Assembly (NCBI GenBank): GCA_024235915.1 | Contig: JACKLO010000008.1 | Location: 496,001-560,000, forward strand | Length of the DNA: 64,000 nucleotides | Source of the DNA: Burkholderiaceae bacterium | GTDB taxonomy: Bacteria; Pseudomonadota; Gammaproteobacteria; Burkholderiales; Burkholderiaceae_C | Reading direction: 5' to 3' | In this document: positions 46,980 through 54,918 of the stretch, piece by piece | Layout of the letters: each line of letters opens with the position of its first letter | How positions within the stretch are numbered: position 1 is the stretch's first letter | The notes under the pieces: model-generated | Seen by the model: only the letters and a program-made list of their open reading frames with translations | The model's database searches: none | What the model was told of the DNA's origin: nothing | Made by a program: the position numbers and the translations under genes

Positions 46980-47450
46980 TCACGGCCGCGGCGCCTCGTC
47001 CGCATCCGTGAGCGCGTCGATGATCGGGCAAGGGTGGACCTCGCCCGTGGTCAGGCACTGGTGAAGGAGGTGGGCCAGTGCCGCCTGCATCCGCGCCAGA
47101 TCGGCCAGTTTGCCGTTGATCTGCGCCAGCCGTGCGGCGGTCACCGCCTGCACCCGGCGCCGGTTGCGGCCGTCGGCGAGGTCGAGCAGCGTGCCGATCT
47201 CCTCCAGCGTGAACCCCACCGACTGCGCCTTCTTGATGAAACGGATGCGCTGTACCAGCGCGGTCGGATAGAGGCGCACCGCCCCACTCGACGGCGGCAC
47301 GGGCAAGAAACCACGGCGCTGGTAGTAGCGGATGGTCTCGACCCCGACGTCCGACATCCGGGCCAGTTGCCCGATCGTGAGCGGGGGCGCACCCGTGTCG
47401 GTTCGACGTGGCTGGCGTCCCCTTCGAGGCGGCACGGCGTCATGGTTCAT
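46980..47450 (-). CDS. MerR-family metal regulator lacking one canonical cysteine
   Basis: This 156-residue protein carries a 24-residue basic extension before the MerR helix-turn-helix (LTIGQLARMSDVGVETIRYY). The dimerisation helix and C-terminal loop carry Cys132 (LLHQCLTTGE) and Cys141 (VHPCPII), matching Cys117 and Cys126 of Tn501 MerR. The position of Cys82 is Arg (ADGRNRRRV). It is therefore mer-like but cannot form the usual three-Cys Hg site. It is likely to act at the mer-type operators at 48093 and 55413. It is divergent from the 47549 gene. Confidence 0.85.
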   Translation of the reverse strand: MNHDAVPPRRGRQPRRTDTGAPPLTIGQLARMSDVGVETIRYYQRRGFLPVPPSSGAVRLYPTALVQRIRFIKKAQSVGFTLEEIGTLLDLADGRNRRRVQAVTAARLAQINGKLADLARMQAALAHLLHQCLTTGEVHPCPIIDALTDADEAPRP

Positions 47451-47484
47451 GGCGTCATGGTCCGTAGTCGGATACGCCGTAGTG

Positions 47485-47498
47485 TTGACTTGCGTCAA
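47485..47498. promoter_or_regulatory. palindrome in merR divergent region
   Basis: ttgac-ttgc-gtcaa is a perfect inverted repeat, so each strand has a TTGAC(T/G) -35-like hexamer. It lies midway between the merR-type gene and the 47549 gene and may hold overlapping divergent promoters. Regulator binding is inferred. Confidence 0.4.
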
Positions 47499-47548
47499 AT
47501 GCCCTGCGGAACCCGCGCCTACGATCGGAGTCACTCCCTGTGCCCACC

Positions 47549-47989
47549 ATGACACCGATCCGCCGACCCAGAACCCTGCGCCGCATCGCCACCGCGATGC
47601 TGCTGTTCTGGCTGTTTGCCATCGGCGCGTCATGGGCCAACGCCTGTGTCCTGCAGAACCAGCAGACCCATGCTCACGCCGATGCGGTCGAGGGTGATCA
47701 CGCCTTCAGCACCGTGACGGCCGGGCATGGTGGCGCCGTGCCATCGCACGCTGACGATGGGGATGCCGGCGACCTGGTCTGCCTGGACCTCTGCGACGCA
47801 GCGTCGCAGTCCTGTGTGCAGCCTGACGGCGCACCAGGGGCGGTCGATCTCACCGACGGGCCTCCGCTGCTGCTGGCAGCGGCCTGGGCCCCAGTCGCCG
47901 CGCGCGTGGCCGACGTCCCCGTCGTCGCCACGGCGCCGCTTCCTGACGCGGTTCCGCCGCGCACCCGGCTTTCCCGCCTGGCGCTCTAG
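47549..47989 (+). CDS. small exported protein with Cys/His motifs, paralogue 1
   Basis: This 146-residue protein has an N-terminal basic stretch and hydrophobic helix (AMLLFWLFAIGASWANACVL). Then come QTHAHAD, TAGHGGAVPSHADDG and a Cys cluster VCLDLCDAASQSC. It resembles the product of 54919 in order and motifs (MALVWLFALFAGVVNACALQ, HGHAEPG, CLKACDE). Both genes lie just upstream of a mer-type operator. A periplasmic metal-binding role is likely but unproven. No named family was recognised. Confidence 0.65.
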   Translation: MTPIRRPRTLRRIATAMLLFWLFAIGASWANACVLQNQQTHAHADAVEGDHAFSTVTAGHGGAVPSHADDGDAGDLVCLDLCDAASQSCVQPDGAPGAVDLTDGPPLLLAAAWAPVAARVADVPVVATAPLPDAVPPRTRLSRLAL

Positions 47990-48092
47990 CGCCTCATCCT
48001 CGCGCCCGGCCCGGACTAAGGGCGGCGTGCGCACGCGTTCGCACGTCCCGTCGCCCTGAGCACCCGGCCGGCGCCATCCGTCGTTCGGCCGC

Positions 48093-48123
48093 TTGACTCC
48101 GTACCCAGGTACGGCCATCAGAC
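48093..48123 (+). promoter_or_regulatory. mer-type operator/promoter 1
   Basis: TTGACT (48093-48098) is followed by a 19-bp spacer holding the dyad ccgtacc-ca-ggtacgg (48099-48114) and a poor -10 (tcagac, 48118-48123). The design TTGACTCCGTAC...GTACGG is the same as in mer operon promoters. It points at the gene at 48183. A near-identical site is at 55413. Confidence 0.8.
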
Positions 48124-48182
48124 TGAGGCCGGTCAGCGGTCCTCGCCCTTCACGATCCACTCGCAATTCGCAGGAGCTTGAT

Positions 48183-48710
48183 ATGACATCCGTTCGCACG
48201 ATCTCGATCCTCACCACGACCACGCTGGCCTTGCTGGCCGCCCCGGCCTTCGCCGCCGGCAACGACGAGCACGACGCCCATCACCCGGCCGCAGCGGCCG
48301 AACAGCGCGTGGCCCAGGCGCCGCAGGCCGCTCAAGGCATGGGCATGGGCAACACCATCGCAGCGCCCTCCGGTTCGGCCGCGGCGCCGGCTGGCTACGC
48401 CGAGCAGATGAAGGCCATGCAGGCGATGCACGACAAGATGCTCGCGGCCAAGACGCCGGAGGAGCGCAACGCGCTGATGGCCGAGCAGATGAAGCTCATG
48501 CAGGACGGCATGACCATGATGGGCCGCATGGGCGGCGGCATGGGCATGGGTGGCGGCGCGATGATGGGTGGCAACCGCCCCGGTGCCGCGCCCGCCCAGC
48601 CCGGCGACATGGCGTCGCGCCAGCAGATGATGGAGCAGCGCATGGACATGATGCAGTCCATGATGCAGATGATGATGGACCGCATGGCGCCAGCCCCGGC
48701 CAGGAAGTGA
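48183..48710 (+). CDS. periplasmic Met/His-rich metal-binding protein
   Basis: This 175-residue precursor has a signal peptide (residues 1-24). An N-terminal DEHDAHH is followed by a helical middle (AEQMKAMQAMHDKMLAAKTP, NALMAEQMKLMQDGMTMMGR), GGGMGMGGGAMMGG and a C-terminal run of methionines (MMEQRMDMMQSMMQMMMDRM). More than 30 Met suggest Cu(I)/Ag(I) binding in the periplasm. ATG 48183 has AGGAG upstream. It is the first gene after the mer-type promoter and precedes the P-type ATPase cluster. Confidence 0.78.
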   Translation: MTSVRTISILTTTTLALLAAPAFAAGNDEHDAHHPAAAAEQRVAQAPQAAQGMGMGNTIAAPSGSAAAPAGYAEQMKAMQAMHDKMLAAKTPEERNALMAEQMKLMQDGMTMMGRMGGGMGMGGGAMMGGNRPGAAPAQPGDMASRQQMMEQRMDMMQSMMQMMMDRMAPAPARK

Positions 48711-48720
48711 GGGGCGGCGC

Positions 48721-49128
48721 ATGAGCTACGGATTCCACTGCGATCTGCCCGGCCGCGACTTCGGCGCTGCCGTGGCGCACGTCACCGACGCGCTCAAGGC
48801 CGAGGGCTTCGGCGTGCTGACCGAGATCGACGTCCAGGCGACGATGAAGGCCAAGCTCGGCGTCGATGGCCGGCCCTACCGCATCCTCGGCGCCTGCAAC
48901 CCGCCGCTGGCGCACCGCGTGCTGAGCGCCGAGCCCGACATCGGCCTGCTGCTGCCCTGCAACGTGGTCGTGCGCGAGGAGGCCGACGGTCGCCTCGTCG
49001 CCGCCTTCATGGACCCGGTGGCGGTGCTGCAGCTCACCGACGACGGCGAGGTGGCCGCGGTGGCCCAAGAGGTGCGCACGCGGCTGCAGCGCGTGCGTGA
49101 CGCGATCGCGGCGCCGGCGCGGGGCTGA
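48721..49128 (+). CDS. DUF302 family protein
   Basis: This 135-residue cytoplasmic protein has the DUF302 signature RILGACNPPLAHRVL and a start GFHCDLPGRDFGAAVAHVTD. The two domain halves give an alpha/beta fold. It lies ten bases after the Met-rich protein gene and is part of the same transcript. DUF302 genes often sit in metal- or stress-related clusters; a biochemical role is not established. Cys in the GACNP motif is conserved and may bind a ligand. Confidence 0.85.
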   Translation: MSYGFHCDLPGRDFGAAVAHVTDALKAEGFGVLTEIDVQATMKAKLGVDGRPYRILGACNPPLAHRVLSAEPDIGLLLPCNVVVREEADGRLVAAFMDPVAVLQLTDDGEVAAVAQEVRTRLQRVRDAIAAPARG

Positions 49129-49139
49129 AGGAGATGCAC

Positions 49140-49385
49140 ATGTTCTACGACGGTGGATGGTTCATGGGCGGCATGCACTTCCTGTGGTGGATCTTCTGGG
49201 TCGCGATCGTCGTTGGCTTCGCCTGGGCGCTCTGGGGCCGACCCGGCGATGCACGCGGCGGAACGGCAGCGCGAGAGACGCCGCTCGAACTGCTCCGGCG
49301 ACGCCTGGCCAGCGGCGAGTGCACGCCCGAGGAGTACGAGAAGCGCAAGGCACTGCTGGAACGCGACCGCACGGCAGGCCCTTGA
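49140..49385 (+). CDS. small membrane protein with SHOCT domain
   Basis: This 81-residue protein has one membrane helix (HFLWWIFWVAIVVGFAWALW) followed by a C-terminal SHOCT motif (LELLRRRLASGECTPEEYEK). ATG 49140 lies six bases after AAGGAG; an ATG at 49134 directly abuts it and is less likely. SHOCT domains are short oligomerisation-like segments at the ends of membrane proteins. It is co-transcribed with the DUF302 gene. The function is unknown. Confidence 0.82.
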   Translation: MFYDGGWFMGGMHFLWWIFWVAIVVGFAWALWGRPGDARGGTAARETPLELLRRRLASGECTPEEYEKRKALLERDRTAGP

Positions 49386-49459
49386 CCTTGACACGGGGTC
49401 AGGGTCGAAGCTGACCTCGTGCGCTCGACGTCGACGCCGCATCACGAAAGGAGGACACC

Positions 49460-49759
49460 ATGAGCACCCACGACCACACGCACGATCACCTGCAGGGCCC
49501 GGCTTCAAGGCCGCAGGACACGACCAGGCCCTCTGCGCTGCTGGGCAGGCCGCTGAAGACCGCGCTGCTGATGGTGGCGCTGGTGGGCGGCTTCTACCTG
49601 CTGCGCGAGCACTGGAATCACGTTGCCGGCAACTGGATCTACCTGCTGCTGCTGGCCTGCCCGCTGATGCACCTGTTCCACGGCCATGGGGGCCATGGCG
49701 GGCACGGCGGGCACGGGGGCCAGGGCTCCGGACCTCGCAACGACAACGACAAGGTTTGA
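49460..49759 (+). CDS. DUF2933 membrane protein, His-rich
   Basis: This 99-residue protein has His-rich ends (HDHTHDHLQG and the Gly/His repeat HGHGGHGGHGGHGG) around two hydrophobic helices (TALLMVALVGGFYLLREHW and WIYLLLLACPLMHLF) typical of DUF2933. The histidines probably bind copper or a similar metal. It lies four bases before the ATPase start and probably supports it. Confidence 0.83.
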   Translation: MSTHDHTHDHLQGPASRPQDTTRPSALLGRPLKTALLMVALVGGFYLLREHWNHVAGNWIYLLLLACPLMHLFHGHGGHGGHGGHGGQGSGPRNDNDKV

Positions 49760-49763
49760 AACC

Positions 49764-52250
49764 ATGGACATGCCCCAACAACGCCACCGTGACCACGACA
49801 AGCGCTCCACCGGAAATGGCGCGACCGATGCCGTGACGATCTACACCTGCCCGATGCACCCGGAGGTCGAGCAGGATGCCCCTGGCAAGTGTCCGAAGTG
49901 CGGCATGTTCCTCGTGCCGAAGGAGCAGGCCTCGGCCGACGCCCACGCCGGTCATGGACATGCCGGCCATGCGCACCATGACCACGCAGGTCATGCGCAC
50001 CATGACCACGCAGCTCATGGGCACCCTGGCCACGCGGGACACGAGCACCACGCACCGGCGGCGTCCATGCCTGCGAAGGCTGCCAAGGCCGGCGCCTACG
50101 ACCAGGTGCCGGCCGACTGGCGCGGCGGCGTCTACACCTGCCCGATGCACCCCGAGGTGCGCCAGACCGGGCCCGGGGCCTGCCCGCTGTGCGGCATGGG
50201 GCTGCAGCTCGAAGCGGGCTCGGCCGCGGGCGACGAAGGCCCGAACCCGGAGCTGGTCGACTTCACGCGCCGCCTGTGGGCGGCCACCGCGCTGACGGTG
50301 CCGCTGCTGGTACTGACGATGGCGCCGTTCCTGGGCATCACCGCCGTGCGCGACTTCTTCGGCGAGCACGCCTCGATGTGGATCGAGCTCGCGCTCGCCA
50401 CGCCGGTCATCCTGTGGTCCGGCTGGCCGTTCTTCGATCGCGGCTGGACCTCGTTCCGCACCTGGAACCTGAACATGTTCAGCCTGATCGGCATGGGGGT
50501 GGCGGCGGCCTTCGTCTACTCGGTGGTGGCGCTGGTCGCGCCGGGCATCTTCCCGGCCGGCTTCCGTGATCCGACCACCGGCGTCGTCGGCGTCTATTTC
50601 GAGGCGGCAGCCGTCATCGTGACGCTGGTGTTGCTGGGCCAAGTGATGGAACTGCGCGCCCGCGAAGGCACCGGCAAGGCGATCCGCGCCCTGCTCGACC
50701 TCGCGGCCAAGACCGCGCGCGTGATCCGGCCCGACGGCACGGAAGAAGAGATCCCGCTCGAGCAGGTGCAGGTCGGTGACCGGTTGCGCGTGCGCCCGGG
50801 CGACAAGGTGCCGGTGGACGGCACGGTCGTCGACGGCCGCTCCTCGATCGACGAGAGCATGATCACCGGCGAGCCGGTGCCGGTCGAGAAGGTGGCCGGC
50901 GACAAGCTCACCGGCGCCACGATCAACGGCACGGGCAGCCTGGTGATGGAAGCCACGCGCGTCGGTGCCGATACCCTGCTGGCGCAGATCGTCGACATGG
51001 TGGCCAGCGCGCAGAAGAGCCGCGCGCCGATCCAGAAGTGGGCCGACATGGTGGCCGGGCGCTTCGTGCCGGCCGTGATCGGCATCGCGGTGGCCTCGTT
51101 CAGCGCCTGGGCGATCTGGGGCCCGGCGCCGGCGCTGGCCTACGCGCTGGTGTCGGCGGTGGCGGTGCTGATCATCGCCTGCCCCTGCGCGCTGGGCCTG
51201 GCGACGCCGATGTCGATCATGACCGCCACCGGCCGTGGCGCGCAGATGGGCGTGCTGATCAAGAACGCCGAGGCCCTTGAACGCTTCGAGAAGGTCGACA
51301 CGCTGATCGTCGACAAGACCGGCACGCTCACCGAGGGCAAGCCGAAGCTGGTGGCCGTGATGCCCGAGCCCGGGCACGACGAGGCCGAGGTGCTGCGCCT
51401 GGCCGCAACGCTGGAGAAGGGTTCGGAGCACCCGCTGGCGGAAGCCATCGTGCGTGGCGCCGAGGAACGTGGCGTCAAGCTGGCCGAGGCGCAGGACTTC
51501 GAGGCCGTCACCGGCAAGGGCGTCAAGGGCCGTGTCGACGGCAAGGCCGTCGCGCTGGGCAACCTCAAGCTCGTCAAGGATCTCGGCCTGGACGGCGCCG
51601 GGCTGTCTGCGAAGGCCGACGCCGCACGCGACGAAGGCCAGACGGTCATGTTCGTGATGCTCGACGGCACGGTGGCCGGCCTGGTGGCGGTGGCCGACCC
51701 GGTCAAGGCCAGCACGCCCGAGGCCATCAAGTCGCTGCACGAACTGGGCTTCCGCGTCGTGATGGCCACCGGCGACAACGAGCGCACGGCCAAGGCCGTC
51801 GCCGCGCGCCTGGGCATCGACGAGATCCGCGCCGACGTGCTGCCGGCCGACAAGGCGCGCATCATCCAGGAGCTGCAGTCCCAGGGCCGCAAGGTGGCGA
51901 TGGCCGGCGATGGCGTCAACGACGCACCCGCGCTGGCGCAGGCCGACGTCGGCATCGCGATGGGCACCGGCGCCGACGTCGCGATCGAGAGCGCCGGCTT
52001 CACGCTCGTCAAGGGTGACCTGACCGGCATCGTGCGAGCGCGGCGGCTGGCCACCGCGACGATGAGCAACATCCGGCAGAACCTGTTCTTCGCGCTGGTC
52101 TACAACGCCGCCGGCGTGCCGATCGCCGCGGGGGTGCTGTACCCCTTCATCGGCCTGCTGATCGGGCCGATCTTCGCCGCCTTCGCGATGAGCGCCTCGT
52201 CGCTGTCGGTGGTGCTGAACGCACTGCGCCTGCGCACGACGCGGGTCTGA
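49764..52250 (+). CDS. copper/silver P1B-type ATPase with two N-terminal CPMHP metal-binding domains
   Basis: This 828-residue Cu(I)/Ag(I) exporter has two heavy-metal-binding domains with YTCPMHPEV ... CPKCGM (about 28-55) and YTCPMHPEV ... CPLCGM (about 125-155), separated by a His-rich linker of repeated HAGHAHHDHAGH. It contains eight membrane helices, the metal gate IACPCALGLATP, phosphorylation site DKTGT and GDGVNDAP. The Cu(I)-class C-terminal signatures YNAAGVPIAAGVLYP and MSASSLSVVLNALRL are present. No HMA (CxxC ferredoxin-like) domain is visible at the start. Confidence 0.94.
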   Translation: MDMPQQRHRDHDKRSTGNGATDAVTIYTCPMHPEVEQDAPGKCPKCGMFLVPKEQASADAHAGHGHAGHAHHDHAGHAHHDHAAHGHPGHAGHEHHAPAASMPAKAAKAGAYDQVPADWRGGVYTCPMHPEVRQTGPGACPLCGMGLQLEAGSAAGDEGPNPELVDFTRRLWAATALTVPLLVLTMAPFLGITAVRDFFGEHASMWIELALATPVILWSGWPFFDRGWTSFRTWNLNMFSLIGMGVAAAFVYSVVALVAPGIFPAGFRDPTTGVVGVYFEAAAVIVTLVLLGQVMELRAREGTGKAIRALLDLAAKTARVIRPDGTEEEIPLEQVQVGDRLRVRPGDKVPVDGTVVDGRSSIDESMITGEPVPVEKVAGDKLTGATINGTGSLVMEATRVGADTLLAQIVDMVASAQKSRAPIQKWADMVAGRFVPAVIGIAVASFSAWAIWGPAPALAYALVSAVAVLIIACPCALGLATPMSIMTATGRGAQMGVLIKNAEALERFEKVDTLIVDKTGTLTEGKPKLVAVMPEPGHDEAEVLRLAATLEKGSEHPLAEAIVRGAEERGVKLAEAQDFEAVTGKGVKGRVDGKAVALGNLKLVKDLGLDGAGLSAKADAARDEGQTVMFVMLDGTVAGLVAVADPVKASTPEAIKSLHELGFRVVMATGDNERTAKAVAARLGIDEIRADVLPADKARIIQELQSQGRKVAMAGDGVNDAPALAQADVGIAMGTGADVAIESAGFTLVKGDLTGIVRARRLATATMSNIRQNLFFALVYNAAGVPIAAGVLYPFIGLLIGPIFAAFAMSASSLSVVLNALRLRTTRV

Positions 52251-52258
52251 GCAGGGCC

Positions 52259-52846
52259 GTGGACATCCTCGCGCACACGCTCTGGGCCGGCCTCGGCACG
52301 GCCTGGCTGGCGCGCCGGAGGCGCGACGTCACGCGCAGGACGGTGGCGACCACGATGACCATGGCCGCGCTGCCCGACGTGATCCAGATGCTGCCGGTGC
52401 TCGCGTGGTGGGCGCTCGGTGGCGGCACCTGGGCTGCGGTGCAGGCCTTCGCGGTGGCGATGCCGGGCCAGGAACCCGTCATGCCCGAGTGGGTGGGCTG
52501 GTGGTCGCACACGATCCACTGCGTCGCCCACAGCGCCGTGATCGCGGCCGCCGTCACGCTGGCCCTGTGGGCGTGGCGACGCACGCTGTGGCTGCCGCTG
52601 CTGGGCTGGTGGTCGCACATCGTGATCGATGTGTTCACGCACTCGGCGGACTACTACGCCTCGCCCGTGCTCTACCCCTTCACCGAACGCGGTTTCGACG
52701 GCATTGCCTGGATCACGCCGTGGTTCATGGCGCTGAACTACCTGGCGCTGGCCATGGCGGGAGTCGCGCTGCTCGTCAGCGCCAGAAAACGGGGTCGATC
52801 CGGCGCGTTGCCCTCGCCCATCGATCCGACGGGGAGTTCGACATGA
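52259..52846 (+). CDS. membrane protein, metal-dependent-hydrolase-like (YdjM/DUF457 type)
   Basis: This 195-residue integral membrane protein starts with MDILAHTLWAGLG, the usual His-containing start of this family. It has further motifs MAALPDVIQML, GWWSHTIHCVAHS and WWSHIVIDVFTHSADYYASP, whose His and Asp residues lie in or near membrane helices and may bind metal. GTG 52259 is eight bases after the ATPase stop. It overlaps the next gene. Role unknown. Confidence 0.75.
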   Translation: MDILAHTLWAGLGTAWLARRRRDVTRRTVATTMTMAALPDVIQMLPVLAWWALGGGTWAAVQAFAVAMPGQEPVMPEWVGWWSHTIHCVAHSAVIAAAVTLALWAWRRTLWLPLLGWWSHIVIDVFTHSADYYASPVLYPFTERGFDGIAWITPWFMALNYLALAMAGVALLVSARKRGRSGALPSPIDPTGSST

Positions 52847-53184
52847 GCCCGACCGCCTTGAACTGGACAATCTTCGCGCTGTCGTTCGCCGTCTTCGGCA
52901 TCTGGCTTGCCGCGTGGCTGCGCAGACGCAACGGTGGTGGCCATGACGGTGAGCGTGCCCGCCCCCACCGTGCAGGCTCGCCCGGCGGGCATCCGCGATC
53001 GACACCTCCCGTCCGCACCCCGGACGTCGAGCCGGTGTCGGGCGTGCCGCTGGACATGACCACCGCGCTGCCCTGGTTCCATCGCGGAACCGTCTACTTC
53101 TTCGCCACCGAGGCATCGCGCGCTCGCTTCGTGGCGCGAACTTCGACCCCTGCTTCTGCAAGACACCTCGAAGGCTGCCGATGA
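52843..53184 (+). CDS. membrane-anchored protein with degenerate YHS-like domain
   Basis: This 113-residue protein has one N-terminal helix (ALNWTIFALSFAVFGIWLAA), a basic linker, and a C-terminal YHS-like piece: VEPVSGVPLDMTTALPWF, GTVYFFATEASRARFVA. In the canonical YHS protein of this cluster (54690) the matching spots are DPVCGM and FCAVECRDAF, so all Cys positions are Ser or Ala here. Metal binding by thiolates is therefore lost. ATG 52843 overlaps the preceding stop. Confidence 0.6.
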   Translation: MSPTALNWTIFALSFAVFGIWLAAWLRRRNGGGHDGERARPHRAGSPGGHPRSTPPVRTPDVEPVSGVPLDMTTALPWFHRGTVYFFATEASRARFVARTSTPASARHLEGCR

Positions 53185-53627
53185 ACCGGACCCTTGCCAA
53201 GCGCCACCGCTCGTCCACCGCAAGACTCGCGCTGGCCTTGCTGACGCTGGCCGCGGCGTGGCCCAGCTGGGGCCAGCGCATCCGTGACCTGCCGCCCTCG
53301 GCGCTGGGCATCTCGGTGCCCACGCTGTCGGCGCAGGCGGCCGCCGGCCAGAAGGCCTTCGACGCCAACTGCGCGTCGTGCCATGGCCGCTTCGGCACCG
53401 GCTCCGACAAGGGGCCGCCGCTGCTGCACGACATCTACAACCCGGGCCACCACGCCGACGAGGCCTTCCAGCGCGCCGCGCGCAACGGGGTGCAGCAGCA
53501 CCATTGGCGATTCGGCGACATGCCGCCGCAACCCCAGGTCAGCGACGAACAGCTGGTGCAGATCGTGCGCTATGTGCGCGAGCTGCAGCAGGCCAATGGC
53601 ATCCGGTTCAAGCCGCACCGGATGTAG
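53181..53627 (+). CDS. class I c-type cytochrome
   Basis: This 148-residue precursor has a signal peptide (about residues 1-31, ending SWG), a haem motif NCASCHGRFG, and probable sixth ligand Met in WRFGDMPPQP. The rest is helical (SDEQLVQIVRYVRELQQAN), typical of mono-haem cytochromes c. It overlaps the previous gene by four bases. It probably carries electrons in the periplasm for copper or propeller-protein chemistry. The linkage is inferred from the operon only. Confidence 0.85.
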   Translation: MNRTLAKRHRSSTARLALALLTLAAAWPSWGQRIRDLPPSALGISVPTLSAQAAAGQKAFDANCASCHGRFGTGSDKGPPLLHDIYNPGHHADEAFQRAARNGVQQHHWRFGDMPPQPQVSDEQLVQIVRYVRELQQANGIRFKPHRM

Positions 53628-53686
53628 GTGTACCGGCCGGTCTTGACATCCTTTCGATTTCGACAGCCCGCACAGGAGACTCCACC

Positions 53687-54673
53687 GTGAAAGCTCAGCA
53701 ACTCATCCGAGGCGTCGGCGCCGCACTGGCGCTGTATTCAGCGGCCGCATCGGCCGCGCCGATGGTCTACATCCCGCTGGGATCGGCCAACCAGGTGATC
53801 GCCGTCGATGCGGCCACCGACCGCATCACCACGAGCTTCGCCAACGTCGTCGACGCCCATGGCCTGGTGGCCACGCCCGACGGCGAGTACCTGGTCGCCG
53901 GCAGCGTCAAGGAGACGCCCGCGAAGGAAGGATCGACGAGCGGGCCGGCCAGCCAGCTGCACCTGGTTCACCCGCAGCACGGGCACGTGATGCAGACCAT
54001 CCCCGTGACCGGCTGGACGCACCACCAGGCGATCACGCCCGACGGCCGCTACGTCATCTCCACGCATCCCACGCGGGGGGGCGTCAGCGTGGTCGACCTG
54101 CAGAGCAACCAGGTCGTGCAGACCATCGCCACCGGTGCGGCGCCGAACTACACCGTCATCACGCGCGACGGATCGCGAGCGTTCGTCAGCAACAGCGGCG
54201 CAGGCAACATCGCCGAGATCGACCTGAAGACCTGGGCCGTGACGCGGACGCTGGAGTCCGGGCCGGCCCCCGAGCATCTGGTGCTGTCGGCCGACGACGC
54301 CACCGTCTACGCGCTGAATCCGCGGGCCGGCACCGTGACGGCCGTCTCGGTGGGCACGGGAAAGACGGTCAGGACCTTCGAGGTCGGCGGCAAGCTGCAC
54401 GGGCTGGACATCGGCGACGACGGCCGCCGGCTGTTCGTCAGCGACCTGGGGGGCAACCGCCTGATTGCACTCGACCCGCGCGATGGCTCGCAGCGCGAAC
54501 TGGCGCTCTCGCCGGCGCCATATCACCTCAACACCATCCACGGCACGGGCAAGGTCTACGTCTCCAGCCGCAGCGACCCGGTGATCTGGGTGGTCGACCA
54601 GCGCAGCCTGGCGCTGCTGGGGACGATCAAGCTGCCGGGCGGCACCGGCCACCAGATGGCCATCGTGCGTTGA
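53687..54673 (+). CDS. YVTN-type beta-propeller protein
   Basis: This 328-residue precursor has a signal peptide (about 1-23) and repeated blades: YIPLGSANQVIAVDAATDRI, HLVHPQHGHVMQTIPVTG, GGVSVVDLQSNQVVQTIA, SRAFVSNSGAGNIAEIDLKT, ATVYALNPRAGTVTAVSVGT, RRLFVSDLGGNRLIALDPRD. The family resembles NirF/YncE-type periplasmic propellers. Start GTG 53687 follows AGGAG. Lying between a cytochrome c and a YHS protein gene, it may be a periplasmic redox or metal protein. The ligand is unknown. Confidence 0.82.
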   Translation: MKAQQLIRGVGAALALYSAAASAAPMVYIPLGSANQVIAVDAATDRITTSFANVVDAHGLVATPDGEYLVAGSVKETPAKEGSTSGPASQLHLVHPQHGHVMQTIPVTGWTHHQAITPDGRYVISTHPTRGGVSVVDLQSNQVVQTIATGAAPNYTVITRDGSRAFVSNSGAGNIAEIDLKTWAVTRTLESGPAPEHLVLSADDATVYALNPRAGTVTAVSVGTGKTVRTFEVGGKLHGLDIGDDGRRLFVSDLGGNRLIALDPRDGSQRELALSPAPYHLNTIHGTGKVYVSSRSDPVIWVVDQRSLALLGTIKLPGGTGHQMAIVR

Positions 54674-54689
54674 ACTTCGGAACGTCGTG

Positions 54690-54908
54690 ATGAAGCACAC
54701 CGAATCCGAAAGAGACTTCAAGGATCCCGTCTGCGGCATGCGCGTCAGCCGGCTGACCGCCGTGGCCGACGCGGAGCATGGTCAGAAGCGCTACTACTTC
54801 TGCGCCGTCGAATGCCGCGATGCCTTCCTCGCCGACCCGGCCAGGTACCTGCCGCGGCACCGCCAGCACGGCGTGCGCCCGCGCTCCGACGAAACGCAGA
54901 CCGACTGA
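54690..54908 (+). CDS. YHS-domain protein
   Basis: This 72-residue protein contains one YHS domain: DFKDPVCGMRVSRLTAVADA, YYFCAVECRDAFLADPARYL. The three cysteines are as in heavy-metal-linked YHS modules of P-type ATPases and related proteins. ATG 54690 (a GTG lies three bases upstream). It lies after the propeller gene and before the 54919 protein. It probably binds Cu(I) or a related metal. Confidence 0.82.
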   Translation: MKHTESERDFKDPVCGMRVSRLTAVADAEHGQKRYYFCAVECRDAFLADPARYLPRHRQHGVRPRSDETQTD

Positions 54909-54918
54909 GTCGAGCGCC

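Noticed and set aside
46980..47450. A classical mercury-resistance operon
   Set aside because: The regulator and operators look mer-like, but no mercury reductase or transport gene of the mer type is present and one Hg-binding Cys is missing.
48876..51740. Long open frame (954 codons) on the minus strand opposite the copper ATPase
   Set aside because: Low-complexity His/Arg/Asp composition, and the opposite strand encodes an ATPase with all signature motifs.
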